A stretch of DNA of 64,000 bases, from NCBI RefSeq assembly GCF_029962835.1, contig NC_080588.1, positions 47,723,001 to 47,787,000 on the forward strand. The letters are read 5' to 3'. Shown in pieces: positions 1 to 11,786 of this stretch (within the stretch, counting starts at the first letter, position 1; each line of letters opens with the position of its first letter). The notes beneath the pieces were generated by a model. It saw only the letters and a program-made list of their open reading frames with translations, had not been told where the DNA came from and did not search any database. The DNA is from Magnolia sinica. Lineage: Eukaryota > Streptophyta > Magnoliopsida > Magnoliales > Magnoliaceae. Made by a program: the position numbers and the translations under genes.

Positions 1-1030
1 GACTAAAGTGGGACCCACTTGCATAATGAAGATCTCACCATCATGATCAAAAGATTAGATCAGCAGCCAGGCCATAAAAGTATGATTTTGATCATGAGGG
101 TGGAAATCTATCCAACATCACCTATGCATATATCAATGGTTTTGGCCCAAGTGCCATAAAAGTGATTTTTGGGCCTAATTAAAAGAATTGTTGGATAACC
201 TAAATTGGACCCATTAATAGTTCTAAAAAGCACATGGATTTAAGATTTTGGGCCAAATCTATATATTATTATCATTTTGGGCCTATTGGAAAACTAGCCC
301 ATTGCTAGGTAACTTAGGGGATTTATCTTTCCCAATATAATTGTCATGATTGTGGGACACTAGAGTGGGGCCCCATTGTACGGAACACATCTGGAAATAA
401 GTAAATTAGTATGCATCAGCAAATGAAAACCAAGCCAATGCTTAATGGGCCTAAGTCAAGCCCACTTCCTATAAACGTTGTTTTGGGCCACTTTGGGCTT
501 ATCCATGGAAATGGGCCTCATAGACCCTATGGGTGAAGCGGGACCCACTAGTATTCCAATAATCGCAGCCATGAATTTTTGGTATGCTTATATAAACGGT
601 TTAGGAAAATCATTTATTTTACCATACTTGGACCATTTAGTGTAAATTGTCACTTTAAGGGCCTAGAATTGTAATATTGGGCTTTTAGTGAACTTATGGG
701 GAATTGGCAAAGTGGGGTTTGGACGATGTGAGAGACTCATTTGAAGATCCACAAGAGAATAGTACGGTTAAATCAAGCCCATTGTGATTTTAGGTTATTT
801 TGAGAGAAAAACCCACTAATGGCCCAATGCATCAACCTAGGACCAAGTGTGTAACTTATAGCTATTCTATTGAGATGGACCACTAATGTTAAGATAGTGT
901 GATAGACTTGACCACAGAGAGGGACCACTAATGTTAAGATAGTGTGATAGACTTGACCCTCATAGGTTATTTTGGACCCCAATCATCAATAACTTGACTT
1001 ACATTAACTTAAGGTAGGAGGAGTCTATAT
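1..1030. other. Unassigned intergenic DNA
   Basis: I see no recognisable gene or element here. The sequence is AT-rich with scattered 'gggcc' and 'gggcct' words. Open frames are short and show no domain. The only clear structure is the 45-bp tandem duplication listed separately. Confidence 0.5.
877..966. repeat. 45-bp tandem duplication, two copies
   Basis: A segment beginning 'ggaccactaatgttaagata' occurs at 877 and again at 922. The two copies are almost identical over about 38 bases, which gives a 45-bp period. It looks like a recent small tandem duplication. Confidence 0.85.
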
Positions 1031-1205
1031 CAAGGTGTTCCAAAATGGTAATGGTGGCCATAACGGCCACCACCATTACCATTATGATACAGGCCGTAAC
1101 AGCCGTTACAACCCCTGTATCGGCCATTACGGCCGTTTTTTATTTTTTGAAAAATGTTGTTACTGGACCGTTACGGCTGTTACATAACTGATTTTGAATA
1201 CCTTG
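1031..1205. mobile_element. hAT-like MITE (175 bp) with 8-bp target duplication
   Basis: The element begins 'caaggtgttccaaaat' and ends with the approximate inverse 'attttgaataccttg'. It is flanked on both sides by the 8-mer 'gtctatat' (1023-1030 and 1206-1213). An 8-bp duplication and CA..TG ends fit the hAT superfamily. The interior is rich in 'taacggccgttac'-type palindromes and has no coding capacity. A second, longer member of the family lies at 9451-9826. Confidence 0.8.
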
Positions 1206-1479
1206 GTCTATATGTATAGTAAAAATTAAATAAAAACACAATTTAATGTAAGACTACTTGTAAGGTCACACTAATGGACCATTAGTACACTTAAGTAAGT
1301 CTAAGTTAGGATTGAAGACTTTTGTGGTGAACACGAGAACATTTTTCCTCGTAAGGATAATTTAGGAAAGTCTATTTATGGGAAGTTTCCTGAATTAGCA
1401 TGAAAGGTCAGGATCGAGCCAATAAGAATCCCAAGTCATCCAATAAGAAAACGAGGTTAAAAAGGAAACCAAACGGGAA

Positions 1480-3140
1480 GTGTATTCAAAGGACTTTGAT
1501 GGACGTACATTGTATGTGTGTGGAAACATTTTGGTGAGTGGTTCTAAATCCAAGTCCTTATATTTTTCTGATTTTGGTATATTTAGCAAGTTTCTATTTT
1601 TGCAAATTTTATTCATGTGACAGTAATTTTTTGAAAAGTTCTATTTATGGAAATTTCAATATTTGAAAAAATATTTGTGAAATGATCTATTTTTGAAAAG
1701 TTCTAGAAAAGGGTTATTTTTAGAAAGTTTGCATTCATACATGTCTACACCACCAGAAACAGTGATTTAACTAAGAGATGGTGAGAATTATTTCAGGAGT
1801 GTTTATGAGGCCATTTTATAAGTGACTTTCATGAGTGATAGTGAGGTTATATTCATGAGTGTCACGTCCCCAAATCCAAAACCATAGCTAAGGCTAACCC
1901 CAGCCTTAGGTTTAGGTCATGACTTGGGTTAAAAGTAAAAATAAACATTCACTCCACAAAATTCACATCCAAACCATGCATACCGAGTAATAACTACTAA
2001 ACTTTATTTAAATTATTCTATCATCAATCCAAATCATAATATCCTCAAGTGAAATAACAAAATATCAAAATTCCATAGTCTAAGATATTCTAAATTCAAC
2101 ATCAAGTGATCCATGCTATCAGTCACGTCTAGCCAACTCCTGAGCATCGCAACCTATTCCTTAAGTCTACAGTTTTTCCATCAATAAATATTATGAGCAA
2201 ATCGCCCAGTAAAAAGGTTCTGAATACAAGACAAAACAATAGTTTTGTAAATATAGAAAATCACAGTGAAATCGCTTAGAAAAATGAAGAATTATATGCA
2301 TGATTTATCAACTCTCAGGTACAGTTTATCAATTTACACCAGGACCAATTCTTTTCCAATTGGTCAAACCTTACTCACAACTCACTGCACTCAGCATCGC
2401 TCATCTCTTAGTATCACTCAGCATAAATTGTCACTTGGTATCACTCGATATAATTTATCACCTAGCATAAACATCGCTCACATTCACTCATTCAAAATTG
2501 GATGGGCAGGTGCCTTCATCCAGGCCACACTGAATTCCATAAAAATTATTTATCCATAGGGATTCACCCCATTGGACACACAGTCCTCAACATAATTCAC
2601 TCATTCAAAGCATACCTCACAGTCACTCAAGTAAATCACTCATATCATAACCTCACCATCATCGTAAATGTTTCTCATAACCTCACCATCACTCTTGGAT
2701 CTCACTCTCAACAACCTCGCAGCCACTCAAATAATCCAAACCATCACTCATACGCTTTCCTCTCTCTAGTGTTATAATTGATGAAATCAACTTTCCAAAT
2801 TTAACTCATTTTCAGAGAATTTTCCAAAAATAGAATAATCTTCCAATTATCACTTTCCCAAAATAGTATTTTGCAATAATTTCCAAAACATTGAGACTTT
2901 CCAAAATTATATATAGCACAAGGACTTTCCAAATAACATGTCACAAGAATTTTCCAAATAAAGAACCTTCCAAAAATAGCACAAGTCACAATAATAGTGG
3001 AACTTTCCAAATATAATATCCTGCCAATTAAATTAGGAAAAATAGTAGCGTCTTGGATCTAGAACCGCTTACCAACACATTTCCACATTTGCCTAAGGGA
3101 CACCCATCAGGGTCCTTCACATACACCTCACACTTTTTTC
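1480..3140. mobile_element. Degenerate LTR-type remnants in inverted arrangement
   Basis: Sequence at about 1480-1858 matches, in reverse complement and with heavy decay, about 2640-3140. Shared landmarks are 'ggttctaaatccaag' against 'ggttctagatccaag', and 'gagtgatagtgaggttat' against a similar stretch. Both arms share 'tttccaaa'-type words. At 1859 a string 'tgtcacgtccccaaatcc' resembles the start of many plant Ty3/gypsy LTRs. No gag or pol coding remains. Two LTR fragments in opposite orientation is my reading, and the family is not identified. Confidence 0.4.
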
Positions 3141-5552
3141 TGTTTTTTTTTTTTTCTTTTAAACGCATGCACACACACCCCACACACTCACGCGTAGTGG
3201 AATTTCACCACCTATTGGTACTCGAACCCTTGACCTGGTGTTGAAACTCCTGAGAGCCTACCACCGAAGCAAGAGTAAGGACCCACATACACCTCACACT
3301 AGGTTTCCTTTTTGAACTTCTTTTTCGAAACGGCTAGCTTAGTTTTCTTAATTGCTCGCTCTTTGTCCTTCATACTAATTCAAGAAATTTGTCATAAATA
3401 CACTTTCTTAATTGGAAATTTATCATAAATATCACCGCATAGCTATCGATCTTGATTCACCCCTGGGGCCTTTAAACCTAGTATAGATTCACCTAAGTGC
3501 ATTAACGGTCCATGGGTGTGAACCTAAGGGTAATTTATTGTAATGACATTTTTTTGTTTAATTTCACATATGGACTGTCCATGGCTTAGGTCCACCTAAG
3601 TTAAGTCGTAGGATTTTCCAAGTCTTCTACCAAGGTTCAAAGCTGTCTACCTAAGATTCAATCCACTTAAGTCTCACTCTAGGGTTCTAGGTCAACCTCT
3701 TGGGTTGGTAGTGAACCTCGATTCAAAGTCCCACCTACAAAATGATTTGGTTCAACTAGGTCCTATTGCATAAAATAACAAATAGGATCACCAAAATACT
3801 TCCTACGTTCGGTCGTTCACCCAAAAACCCAAATGTTGCACACGACTCAAAAGTGATGTCTTGCATCCAATTATCCCAATATTATAAGTATCCATTTAAT
3901 TTGTATAACGAGTCACGCTAGGGAACACGGCTCATGAGCCTTCCACAGATAGCTGGGACAAGGGGACAATGACGGCGATGATGATATGATGATGATAGGA
4001 TGACAAGAGCAATTATGATATAAATCAGCCAAAGAGATGTAAAATCATATGAAAACTTGCAGCATATACATGAAAGGACAATTTACATTGTAAGCTGATA
4101 AATAACAGCATATACAATTAATAGCTAAATAAGAAAAGTCAGGAATGAAAGTGGTAAAGGACCTCATTAAAGGATGTGATAGGGTCATAATATTTTCCGT
4201 AAAGGGGGTGTTCAATAGTTAAACGGACCAGCCTCTTCACTGCCACAATAAGAAACCAATAACGATCAGTATAGATTCAAGAAAACTTAACTCTATTCAC
4301 ATCTGCAAAAGTTTGCATCCCATGGAACTGCAGTTTGCACGTATGATATAAGAGAATATGAAACATGACAAATTTATGATATAGGAGACCATGGAACGGG
4401 ACAAATTTTAAAGATAAAATCCATAACAATTATCAAAGATAACATATGAAGATCACAGGTGTATGAGAATAAATCAGGGGAAAGAAACCATACACAGCCA
4501 GTTGGATGATAACATGATCGACTTATCATCCAACTAGCGCATAAATGTTGACCTGTCAAGTGGATATGAGAGACTAACACATAAATGTTTACCTGTCACA
4601 TGTGCACAGCATCCAACATGTAAGAGGTCAGGGCCACCATGAAGAATTCCAATCAATCCAAACATCATGTTAGCCAGACCATAGAAAATAATGAACAGCC
4701 TCCTAACTGCTCTAAAGTACAAGTGTGGATAGTGGATCTAGTGATCTGTCAGACTTTTATGCTAGGTGTGTTCATGGTGGGCCAGCTTGTAGAATGGGTT
4801 GGATGTCATGCAAACATGGCAAGGACACATTCATGCACAACTTGTTGGCGTGTTGGATGCCGTACACACAATAAACATGGGCATTTATCCACTAGTTGAG
4901 AGATGGTTACAAAATTCTCATTTGTCCAGCTACACCATATAATCTCCCCCTTCATTAAATATGCCGTTTGCGTGAGAGAGAGACCTCTAATTGAAGCCCC
5001 TGATGAGAAGGTTTTGATGTATTTCTTGGAGGGGGTATGGGACGAGATAGGGTTTACTTAAACGCATTTTTGTAATAGGATTTATTTGTAATTGATGTTT
5101 TTTTTTTTCAGTTCTAATTGGATCAATTTTGTTCATGTTTTAATCGGATGCTTCAAAAAGGCTTGTTTGTTGATATTTTGAAAGATATAACATTTTATGC
5201 AGAAAGGTGTTTTAGTGAATATTTTTTAAATAAACATCATATAAAATGGCATATTGCTACAATGGTCGTGGGTTTATTGTGTTTTTGTTGGGATTAGTGA
5301 TTATCATAAAGATTACCAACATCTTCATCCACAACTGAATGAGTGTTTATCTCACATCAAATTGATGAGACCCACTTTCTTTATGCAAATGGTAACTTTA
5401 CTCTTCCATTTCACTTGGAGCTGCAAGTTTAGTTACCTTGTTATTCTTCCATCTCTAAATCTATTATTTATCCTTCCTCCACCTCCAAGGAGAAAATCTC
5501 CTTCTACTTTCTCTGTGATTGGTGGAGATTTGGGGATGTGACACTCGTGAAT
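3141..5552. other. Unassigned; possible LTR edge near 5543
   Basis: I find no gene or intact element. A weak inverted similarity around 'gcatccaacatg' links 4,550-4,640 with 4,790-4,880. At 5524-5543 the reverse complement of 'tgtcacatccccaaatct' appears, mirroring the LTR-like start at 1859. This suggests another minus-oriented LTR edge of the same family. Confidence 0.35.
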
Positions 5553-5953
5553 ATAAACAAGTCTGAATGGCCGGATCAGGATCAGGAGTGGCTAGCGTTC
5601 GGATAGAGACGAGAGGGTTTTAGGGGATTTAAGGTTTAGCGCGTTCGGGTGCGGCCGTGCGGGTAGAGAGGGACGGGTAGGGTAAAAACTTAAAAAATGG
5701 TAAAATTATATATATATATATAGGTGAGGGGTAAAACAGTAAATTATTAGTTATTAATACATCTGGTCCGATCCGAATCGGATCGAATTTCGGATCAGTC
5801 AGGTCCGAATTGACATTGACCCAAAACCGATCCGATTAACGGTCGGATTTGCCTGATCCTGACCGATCCAGGCCATCGGTTCGGTTCGAATCGGGTCAAA
5901 TCTAGTTGGATCGGGTCGGATCCACCGGATCGGATCCAACATGCCCAGCTCTA
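5553..5953 (-). mobile_element. Partial hAT-like element, inverted copy of 6592-7010
   Basis: This stretch is the reverse complement of about 6592-7010. It shares the 'gatccgatccgaatcgg' tract, the 'aaaaacttaaaaaatggtaa' stretch, the TA microsatellite and the outer 'gtctgaatggccggatcagg'. It ends at 5953 with 'tgcccagctcta', the terminal repeat of the full copy. The other end is missing, so this is a truncated copy in opposite orientation. Confidence 0.7.
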
Positions 5954-6591
5954 GGAGTAGGATTGACCAGATTTGAGCGACAACAACCATCATCTTCTCC
6001 AAGCCGTCCTCTTAAGATATTATCATCATCAACCCCAGAATCCCCACTCTCTCCCTTCCTCGCCTACTGTCTGATCCTACTCCCCATCTTCACTTCATTC
6101 ATCTAGTGGGGCGCGGATTAGGTGAGTCCAAGGTAACAGCTTAGTGGGTGAGTCCCTGACCATGGGGCCCACCTTGATGTATCCATTGTATATCCACTCC
6201 GTCCATTAATTTTTCCTACTCATTTTAGGGCATGGTCCCAAAAATGAAGCAAATCCAATCTTGAGTGGACCACACCACAAGAAACAGTGATTATTGACCA
6301 TTAAAAACTTATAGTGGGCCACAAAAGTCTTGGATCAAGCTGATAATTGTGTTTCCCTTCATCTAGGTCTTTGTGACCTTATCAACAGGTTAGATGGAAA
6401 AGAAACATTACGGTGGGCCCTAGGAATTTTTTATGGTGGACGTTCAATGACCAGTGTTTCTTGTAATGTGGGATCCACCTTTGGCCAATCTCCTCCAACC
6501 ACAAGACTTTTGCATCACCATGTTGGAATTCAATCTTTGCTAACTCAGCTTCACCTTCCTGATCTCATCTCATCCCTCCTCTACCTCTAAG
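5954..6591. repeat. Spacer with a dispersed MITE-like repeat (about 6108-6545)
   Basis: The spacer between the two inverted element copies holds a member of the repeat family seen throughout the window. Markers include 'cttagtgggtgagtcc', 'ggggcccaccttgatgta', 'ccactccgtccattaat', 'gtggaccacaccac' and 'acggtgggccctaggaa'. Another copy with the same leading 'gcttagtgggtgagtcc' is near 42,240. No coding capacity is visible. Confidence 0.65.
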
Positions 6592-7741
6592 TAGAGCTGG
6601 GCATATTGGACTTGATCCGGTGGACCCGATCCAATTCGACCCGATTCGAACCGAACTGACGACTTGGATCGGTCAGGTTCGAGCGGGATCAGGCAGATCC
6701 GACCGTTATTCGGATCGGATTCGGGTGAATGTCAATTCAGACCGGACCGATCTGAAATTTGATCCGATTAGGACCGGATCGGATGTATTAATAACTAATA
6801 ATTTACTATTTTACCCCTCATATATATATACACACATATATATATATATATATATAATTTTACCATTTTTTAAGTTTTTACCCTACCCGTCCCTCTATAT
6901 CCGCACAACCACACTCAAACGCGCCGAACCCTAAATCCCCCAAAACCCTCTCGTCTATACCCGAACGCCGACCACTCCCGATCCTGATCCGGCCATTCAG
7001 ACTCGTTTATCAGGTAGAAGGACCCACTCGGCCACTCAAACTCGTTTATTTATTTATTTTATTATTATTTTAGGAGAGTGGCTCGACGGTCAGCCATGGC
7101 CACTGCCCAATCGAGCTTTGAGTTACAAGAAATCAACTACACCATCCATCATTTCAAACAGCTTGGGTAGTCGGGTTTGTGAATCCAAAAATCGGGCCGA
7201 TCTGATACTTAGGTGGACCACACCACAGGGAACAATAGGGATAGGGATGCTTGTGATTGTCTGATACTTGTTCTTTTTGTCCGATACTTGTTCTTTCTGT
7301 AATCAATTTGATAGTTGTTCTTTCTATAATCAGGGTACTACAGAACATATCGAATAGTGTTGTAGTTATATATATACCACTTGATAAGTAGACAGTGCTA
7401 ATTGTTTCTAGTATTGGAACCTAATTGCAAGGTTTCAATTTTACATGTACTTAACAGCTCTTCATTATTATCTTTTTCAATGATAATCTTAAAATTTTCA
7501 AATAATAATAATAATAATAATAATAATGGACCGATCCAAACCTTGCCCAATCCGATCCGACTCGATTTTCCTGACTGAGTCGGACTCGGATCGGTTCAAG
7601 ACAGCAGTGGTTAGGATCGGTTCGAGTCAGATGACCCGGACTCGGTCCCGGATCGGATCGAGTTCGGGTCAGGCCGTGTAGATTTCGGACCGATACAAGT
7701 TGGACCTAATCCGATCCGACTCGGACCGATGCCCAGCTCTA
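6592..7741. mobile_element. hAT-like non-autonomous element (1.15 kb)
   Basis: The ends are 'tagagctgggca' (6592) and 'tgcccagctcta' (to 7741), a 12-bp terminal inverted repeat. Flanking 8-mers are 'cctctaag' and 'cctctcgg', matching at six of eight positions, which fits an aged hAT target duplication. Both ends carry 'gatccgatcc'-rich subterminal tracts. The interior has a TA tract, a fragment with 'ggtggaccacaccacaggga' near 7200 and an AAT microsatellite. It has no transposase frame. Confidence 0.65.
7501..7527. repeat. (AAT)9 microsatellite
   Basis: Nine uninterrupted AAT units lie just inside the right subterminal tract of the hAT-like element. Confidence 0.95.
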
Positions 7742-7749
7742 CCTCTCGG

Positions 7750-8367
7750 CCACCCCTTGACTCCTATGTCTTCTCCTCTTGCCCAACTTGCACCTATTCC
7801 CATCTCAAATTCTCCTTTTCACTCCAAATCTAATTTTGAATTGAATTTACTCCACCCACAGATCAACAACATCCAAGATTTCCTTCTCTATACTAACACA
7901 CTCGAACACTACCAAACTCAAGCAGACTTAGGCCTCAAACTATCCCCAAACATGCACCGGCTTTCTTCACAACCACAGATATCCAAGCATCAAGGGGGAT
8001 ACAATATATTGTTAAATGGAGTTCAATGCTTATTTTTTCTTTGATAAGATACATGAGACCTACCCAAAATAGTTGGGGAAAAGCTAGGACCACGTTAGGA
8101 AACTCTCATACAAAAACCTATATACTGATATTTCTAGGAAAGACTAGAATTAGTACACCATTACATATGCCAATACTACACTACTACCTTCACATAACAA
8201 GAGATATTTATTTAACACGACAGAACTAGTATTTTGAAGTGAAATAACTTATATAGAATTTGAAGTTATCCAAATCACAGTGTAAACCTTCTTAATTTCT
8301 AATAGAAACCAAATAGTGCAAGCACGGATCCCGTGCACTAATAAGAAATAAATTCTCTAACCCATAC
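7750..8367. other. Unassigned; no SDN downstream exon found
   Basis: A + strand open frame of 114 codons (7700-8044) runs out of the hAT-like terminus and resembles no domain I know. The segment lies where the next SDN exon should follow (minus strand, lower coordinates). I find no sequence like the conserved continuation of that gene. Confidence 0.4.
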
Positions 8368-8726
8368 TTGTTGAGGGGATTCAACATCTGAGGAGTTTTT
8401 AGCAAGTTCTTCTATTCTTTCACGATCCTTTGTGATTTTGGCAATGAACTGCAATAAAACAGCAAGGAATTTTATTGTTTTAATAATAAGTAAACCAAAG
8501 AAAGAATAAATTACAAGGTACAAACCCCATTTAGATTACTCACCTCTAAATCTTCCTCTTTTGTGAAAGTTGTTAGAAAAGCAATCAGGGTATCAATAGA
8601 TCTCTTTGCAGGATCACTTAAACTAGAACCAAACCTCTTATCATGGAAATCCAAAAATTCCTTCCAGCCTCCTTTAGCACCCTTCATTCCTTGTTTTTGG
8701 ACCAACTTTACAATCTTGACAAAATT
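8368..8726 (-). pseudogene. SDN-like 3'-5' exoribonuclease, two exons of the N-terminal region
   Basis: Two minus-strand exons can be read. Exon 8726-8544 (61 codons) follows an acceptor 'ggttag' and ends at a strong donor 'gtgagt'. It contains VQKQGMKG, GGWKEFLDFHDKRFGSSLSD and AFLTTFTKEEDLE. Exon 8448-8368 (27 codons) follows 'ttattgcag' and ends at 'gtatgg'. It contains FIAKITKDRERIEELAKN. Order and spacing match the N-terminal region of Arabidopsis small RNA degrading nucleases (SDN1-3), which trim mature miRNAs. The DEDD exonuclease domain and the first exon are not visible nearby. This is therefore either a gene split by transposons or an isolated fragment. Both exons are open and correctly spliced, so decay is recent or the rest lies in long introns. 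Confidence 0.7.
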
Positions 8727-9241
8727 CTAACCAAATTAAAGAGTTAATTTTATGCAATGAAAAATGTCAACATCACGTTATAAGCATTGGGACTTCTGAA
8801 TCATCATACTAGCAACCAAGCTACCATTTAAAGAACGAAAAGCAACCAAGCTTGTATGTAAGTAAAGTACATAACAAAAGACACTATTAGAAACAAAATA
8901 AGAGAAGACTTAGGATCACAAGCCCTCCCTCAACAAGTAGCCATGGAACAACACATGTTAAACCCAGTCTTTTGACCAATCAAACCCAATAGAGGAGGGG
9001 GATCCTTCAATGTAGTCTTTCCCTTTGTCCCTATGCTTTACAATATTTCTTGTATTTTACTATAAATACATGAGAAATGAAGATACATGTCTCTAACTTG
9101 TGCCAAATAATTCAAAAAAAAAAGAAGAGTCAAACGAAGGTTATTGTTGAGGCACACATAGGGACATGACACATACAAGCACAAACAAAAATCGCACAAA
9201 CACGTGTAGGGGGGGGAGGTGGGGAGAGAGAGGCCGAGATA
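8727..9241. other. Unassigned
   Basis: I see nothing recognisable here. The region would hold the upstream intron of the SDN-like gene if the exons are still connected to a start. A G-rich run 'ggggggga' lies near 9211. Confidence 0.4.
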
Positions 9242-9430
9242 GGTTTCAATGATAGGAACCCCCATCCCACCATATCCGGTGTTGTAGCCCACTTGAGTTT
9301 TAGATCTACCTTGGTTTTGGGTTAATGTTAATGACTAATAATGGTTTCAATGGTGGGTACACCCATCCTATTATTTCCGTTGTTGTGTACCACTTGAGTT
9401 TTATATCTACGTTGGTTTTAGGCTCACATC
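9242..9430. repeat. 101-bp tandem duplication of a MITE-like segment
   Basis: A unit starting 'ggtttcaatg' at 9242 recurs at 9343. Both copies continue through 'cccatcc', 'gttgt', 'ccacttgagtttta' and 'ttggttttgg/agg'. The content belongs to the dispersed repeat family with 'ccacttgag' phrases. Confidence 0.75.
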
Positions 9431-9450
9431 CTAACATAAGCCACTACAAC

Positions 9451-9826
9451 CAAGGTGTTCTGTAATGGTAACGGTAGTTGTAATGGCCACCACCGTTGCC
9501 TTTACGATACGGGTCATAACAGCTGTTACGACCCTCATAACGGCCATTACGGTCTCTTTTTTTATTAAAAAAATCCTAAAAAACCTGTATTTACCCCATA
9601 ATATTGATTAAAAAGTATGGAAAACCTATACCTACCCCATAACAGACAATTACAGAGCTGTTATGGCCTTTACAGGGGATGTAATGTGCCATTAACAACA
9701 ATTACGGGTCATTTTTCCCATAACGGTTGTTACGGATGTTACAACCTCGTAACGCGTAACGATTGCCACTGTTACCTTTACGTAACGGCCTTTACGGCTC
9801 CGTAATGGCCTTTACGGCACACCATG
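9451..9826. mobile_element. hAT-like MITE (376 bp), related to 1031-1205
   Basis: It begins 'caaggtgttctgtaatgg' and ends with the approximate inverse 'ggcacaccatg'. The flanking 8-mers 'actacaac' and 'actataaa' agree at six of eight positions. Repeated 'taacggcc' and 'ttacggcc' words run through it, as in the shorter relative at 1031. Confidence 0.65.
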
Positions 9827-10668
9827 ACTATAAATGATGGACAGAGTGGATGTCACACTAACCTCACAATAAGTCTTTTTTGTTACACGGGCTCCCTAAA
9901 GAATTCCATCCGAGAGAGTGAGCGCAAGGTAGATGGAATGAGGAGAGAGGATAAAACAAGTTACACAAAGAAAAAGTAAATAACCAAAATACCCTAGTTG
10001 AAGATGCAAAGAGATCCAAACCTCCTTCAATGAAGTTTACTAATCCCCCAATGACTAATCATGTGGGTAAAATTGTTCATAGCTATTGGCATTTATACAT
10101 ATAGTAGAGATGGGGTGTATTTGGTTTTACAATAATCCCAGAAATTGTCTACTCTTGAAGAAAGTGCTTTACATTCAAATTCATCATGACCAAGCACCTT
10201 CGAATTCCTGAAATATTATCAATCTTGGGAGTACCTATTAAATGAAATTAGCCATACACTTCGAATGAGAAAGTTACCCATCGGTCACTTGGCTTCACCA
10301 ATTTCAAATTTGTGCAAAAAAAAATTATCCCCTAGTACTAGGTAGCAACAACAAAACTTTCCCTAATCATGGATGATCATCCAACCGTTTATTCTTTCTC
10401 AAAAAGAGGATTCAAAATGAGATCTCGAGAAATTCTCTCATACATTAGTTCCAACAAACTTGTTCCTATTCTCAGAAGCACATCTGGAAGAAACTTTGGG
10501 TTAAAATCATACCTATATATTCTGTTGTGTTTTCTATCGACAGGAATCAAAACATGGTGTTCTTGATTATTGTCTGCTTAAATCTGTTGTGTTTGTTTCA
10601 ATCCTTTTTAGTCATAACATTTGTTTCTAAAACAATCATTTCCAACAAAATCAAGGATATAAAAACTG
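9827..10668. other. Unassigned
   Basis: No gene or repeat is identified. Short frames at 10369-10736 show no domain. Confidence 0.4.
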
Positions 10669-11205
10669 GAGAGATGCTCCAATGCTCTCAAAACATTGTA
10701 AGTTATAGTGCTCCTAGTTACATCGGTTCACTTTGACAGTCCAGTCAATCAATCTGAACTGTCCATTAAGTCCATAACACTTCTCATGGGCTACTCAGCA
10801 AAAATACCTTTGATCAAATGGTCCAATCCATCCTTCATTTGGCCTTATTTTTATATAGCCATCCTTTCTTCTAAGCCATTGATGGGATGGTTATAATTGC
10901 ATAACAAAAGTGATTCTCAAGAATCATACGCAACCAATGATTATCCTAATAAATTGATGGATCAAACTGTTGATTGGGATTTGGGCCTATGTCTGTGTAA
11001 ATGATCTTGACCATCAATATTAAAGGGCATTGATGAAATGGTTAGCATTGATCAAATCATGTGATGTTTGCATGGTAGCCCATAAAAGGTGCATCAGACC
11101 TAATGAACAGTCTGGATCAATGAATCGGACTGTGTAAGTGTCCCAAAGCAAGTGCAACTAGAAGCACTATAACTTATAGTGCTCCGACGCATTGGAGCAT
11201 CTCTC
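10669..11205. mobile_element. MITE with long terminal inverted repeats (537 bp)
   Basis: The left end 'gagagatgctccaatgc' is the exact reverse complement of the right end at 11189-11205. Similarity continues inward through 'ataagttatagtgct' and 'ctagtt', then to a region around 'ctgaactgtcc' that matches 'cagactgttcatt' inverted. Terminal inversion is therefore about 100 bp. The target duplication is unclear ('aaaactg' on the left, 'aaaattg' on the right). It has no coding capacity. Confidence 0.7.
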
Positions 11206-11786
11206 AAAATTGGGTATGCATCTCCCAAAACACGTTGCGGGTACCCATTCGTCTCTCTAAGATTCTTCCTTCAAATGCAAGTTTTAGCATCGACGCCATC
11301 ATTTGCTATGGGACCAAAATAGCCACTACACAGTGTGTCTCTTTCACCAAATGAAACAAATCCCATTTGTAATCATACGAATATGGGAGCGTTTGGATGC
11401 ACTATCGGAATGCATTGCAATTACTTGCCCAAACAAGTGCAACTTTCTCAGCATCCATAGATTGAGGGCGTGCACCCTAAATCGCAATTACGCTACTTTC
11501 TACCCTGAATTGAAAGAAACCCAACTCGAATTCCATCATTATGAACGCTGGGAATCTACTTACGAATATTTTGCAATTCAATACATTTTGCATCCACTAT
11601 AAGCATGAACCTTTCCCCTCTACATGCATGCATTCATACATACATACTTCCTTGTATACATACGCACATACGTGCCTCCTTGTCTAGTTTATCCATTGTA
11701 AACGTGAGGTTGGAAGAAGGGATTGAGAGCAGAAGGAGATTTCAAATGCCTGCTCTGCCGCTGTTGTAAACCTGTGACTAGTTTTA
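11206..11786. other. Unassigned flank of the nested element complex
   Basis: A 99-codon + frame at 11303-11602 shows no recognisable domain. 'atac' and 'atgc' words cluster at 11,620-11,680. The segment ends at the TTA duplication (11784-11786) of the next element. Confidence 0.4.

Noticed and set aside
5553..7010. A single foldback transposon with 400-bp arms
   Set aside because: The right arm is better explained as part of a complete element (6592-7741) with its own terminal repeats and near-matching 8-bp flanks. The left arm is then a truncated inverted copy.
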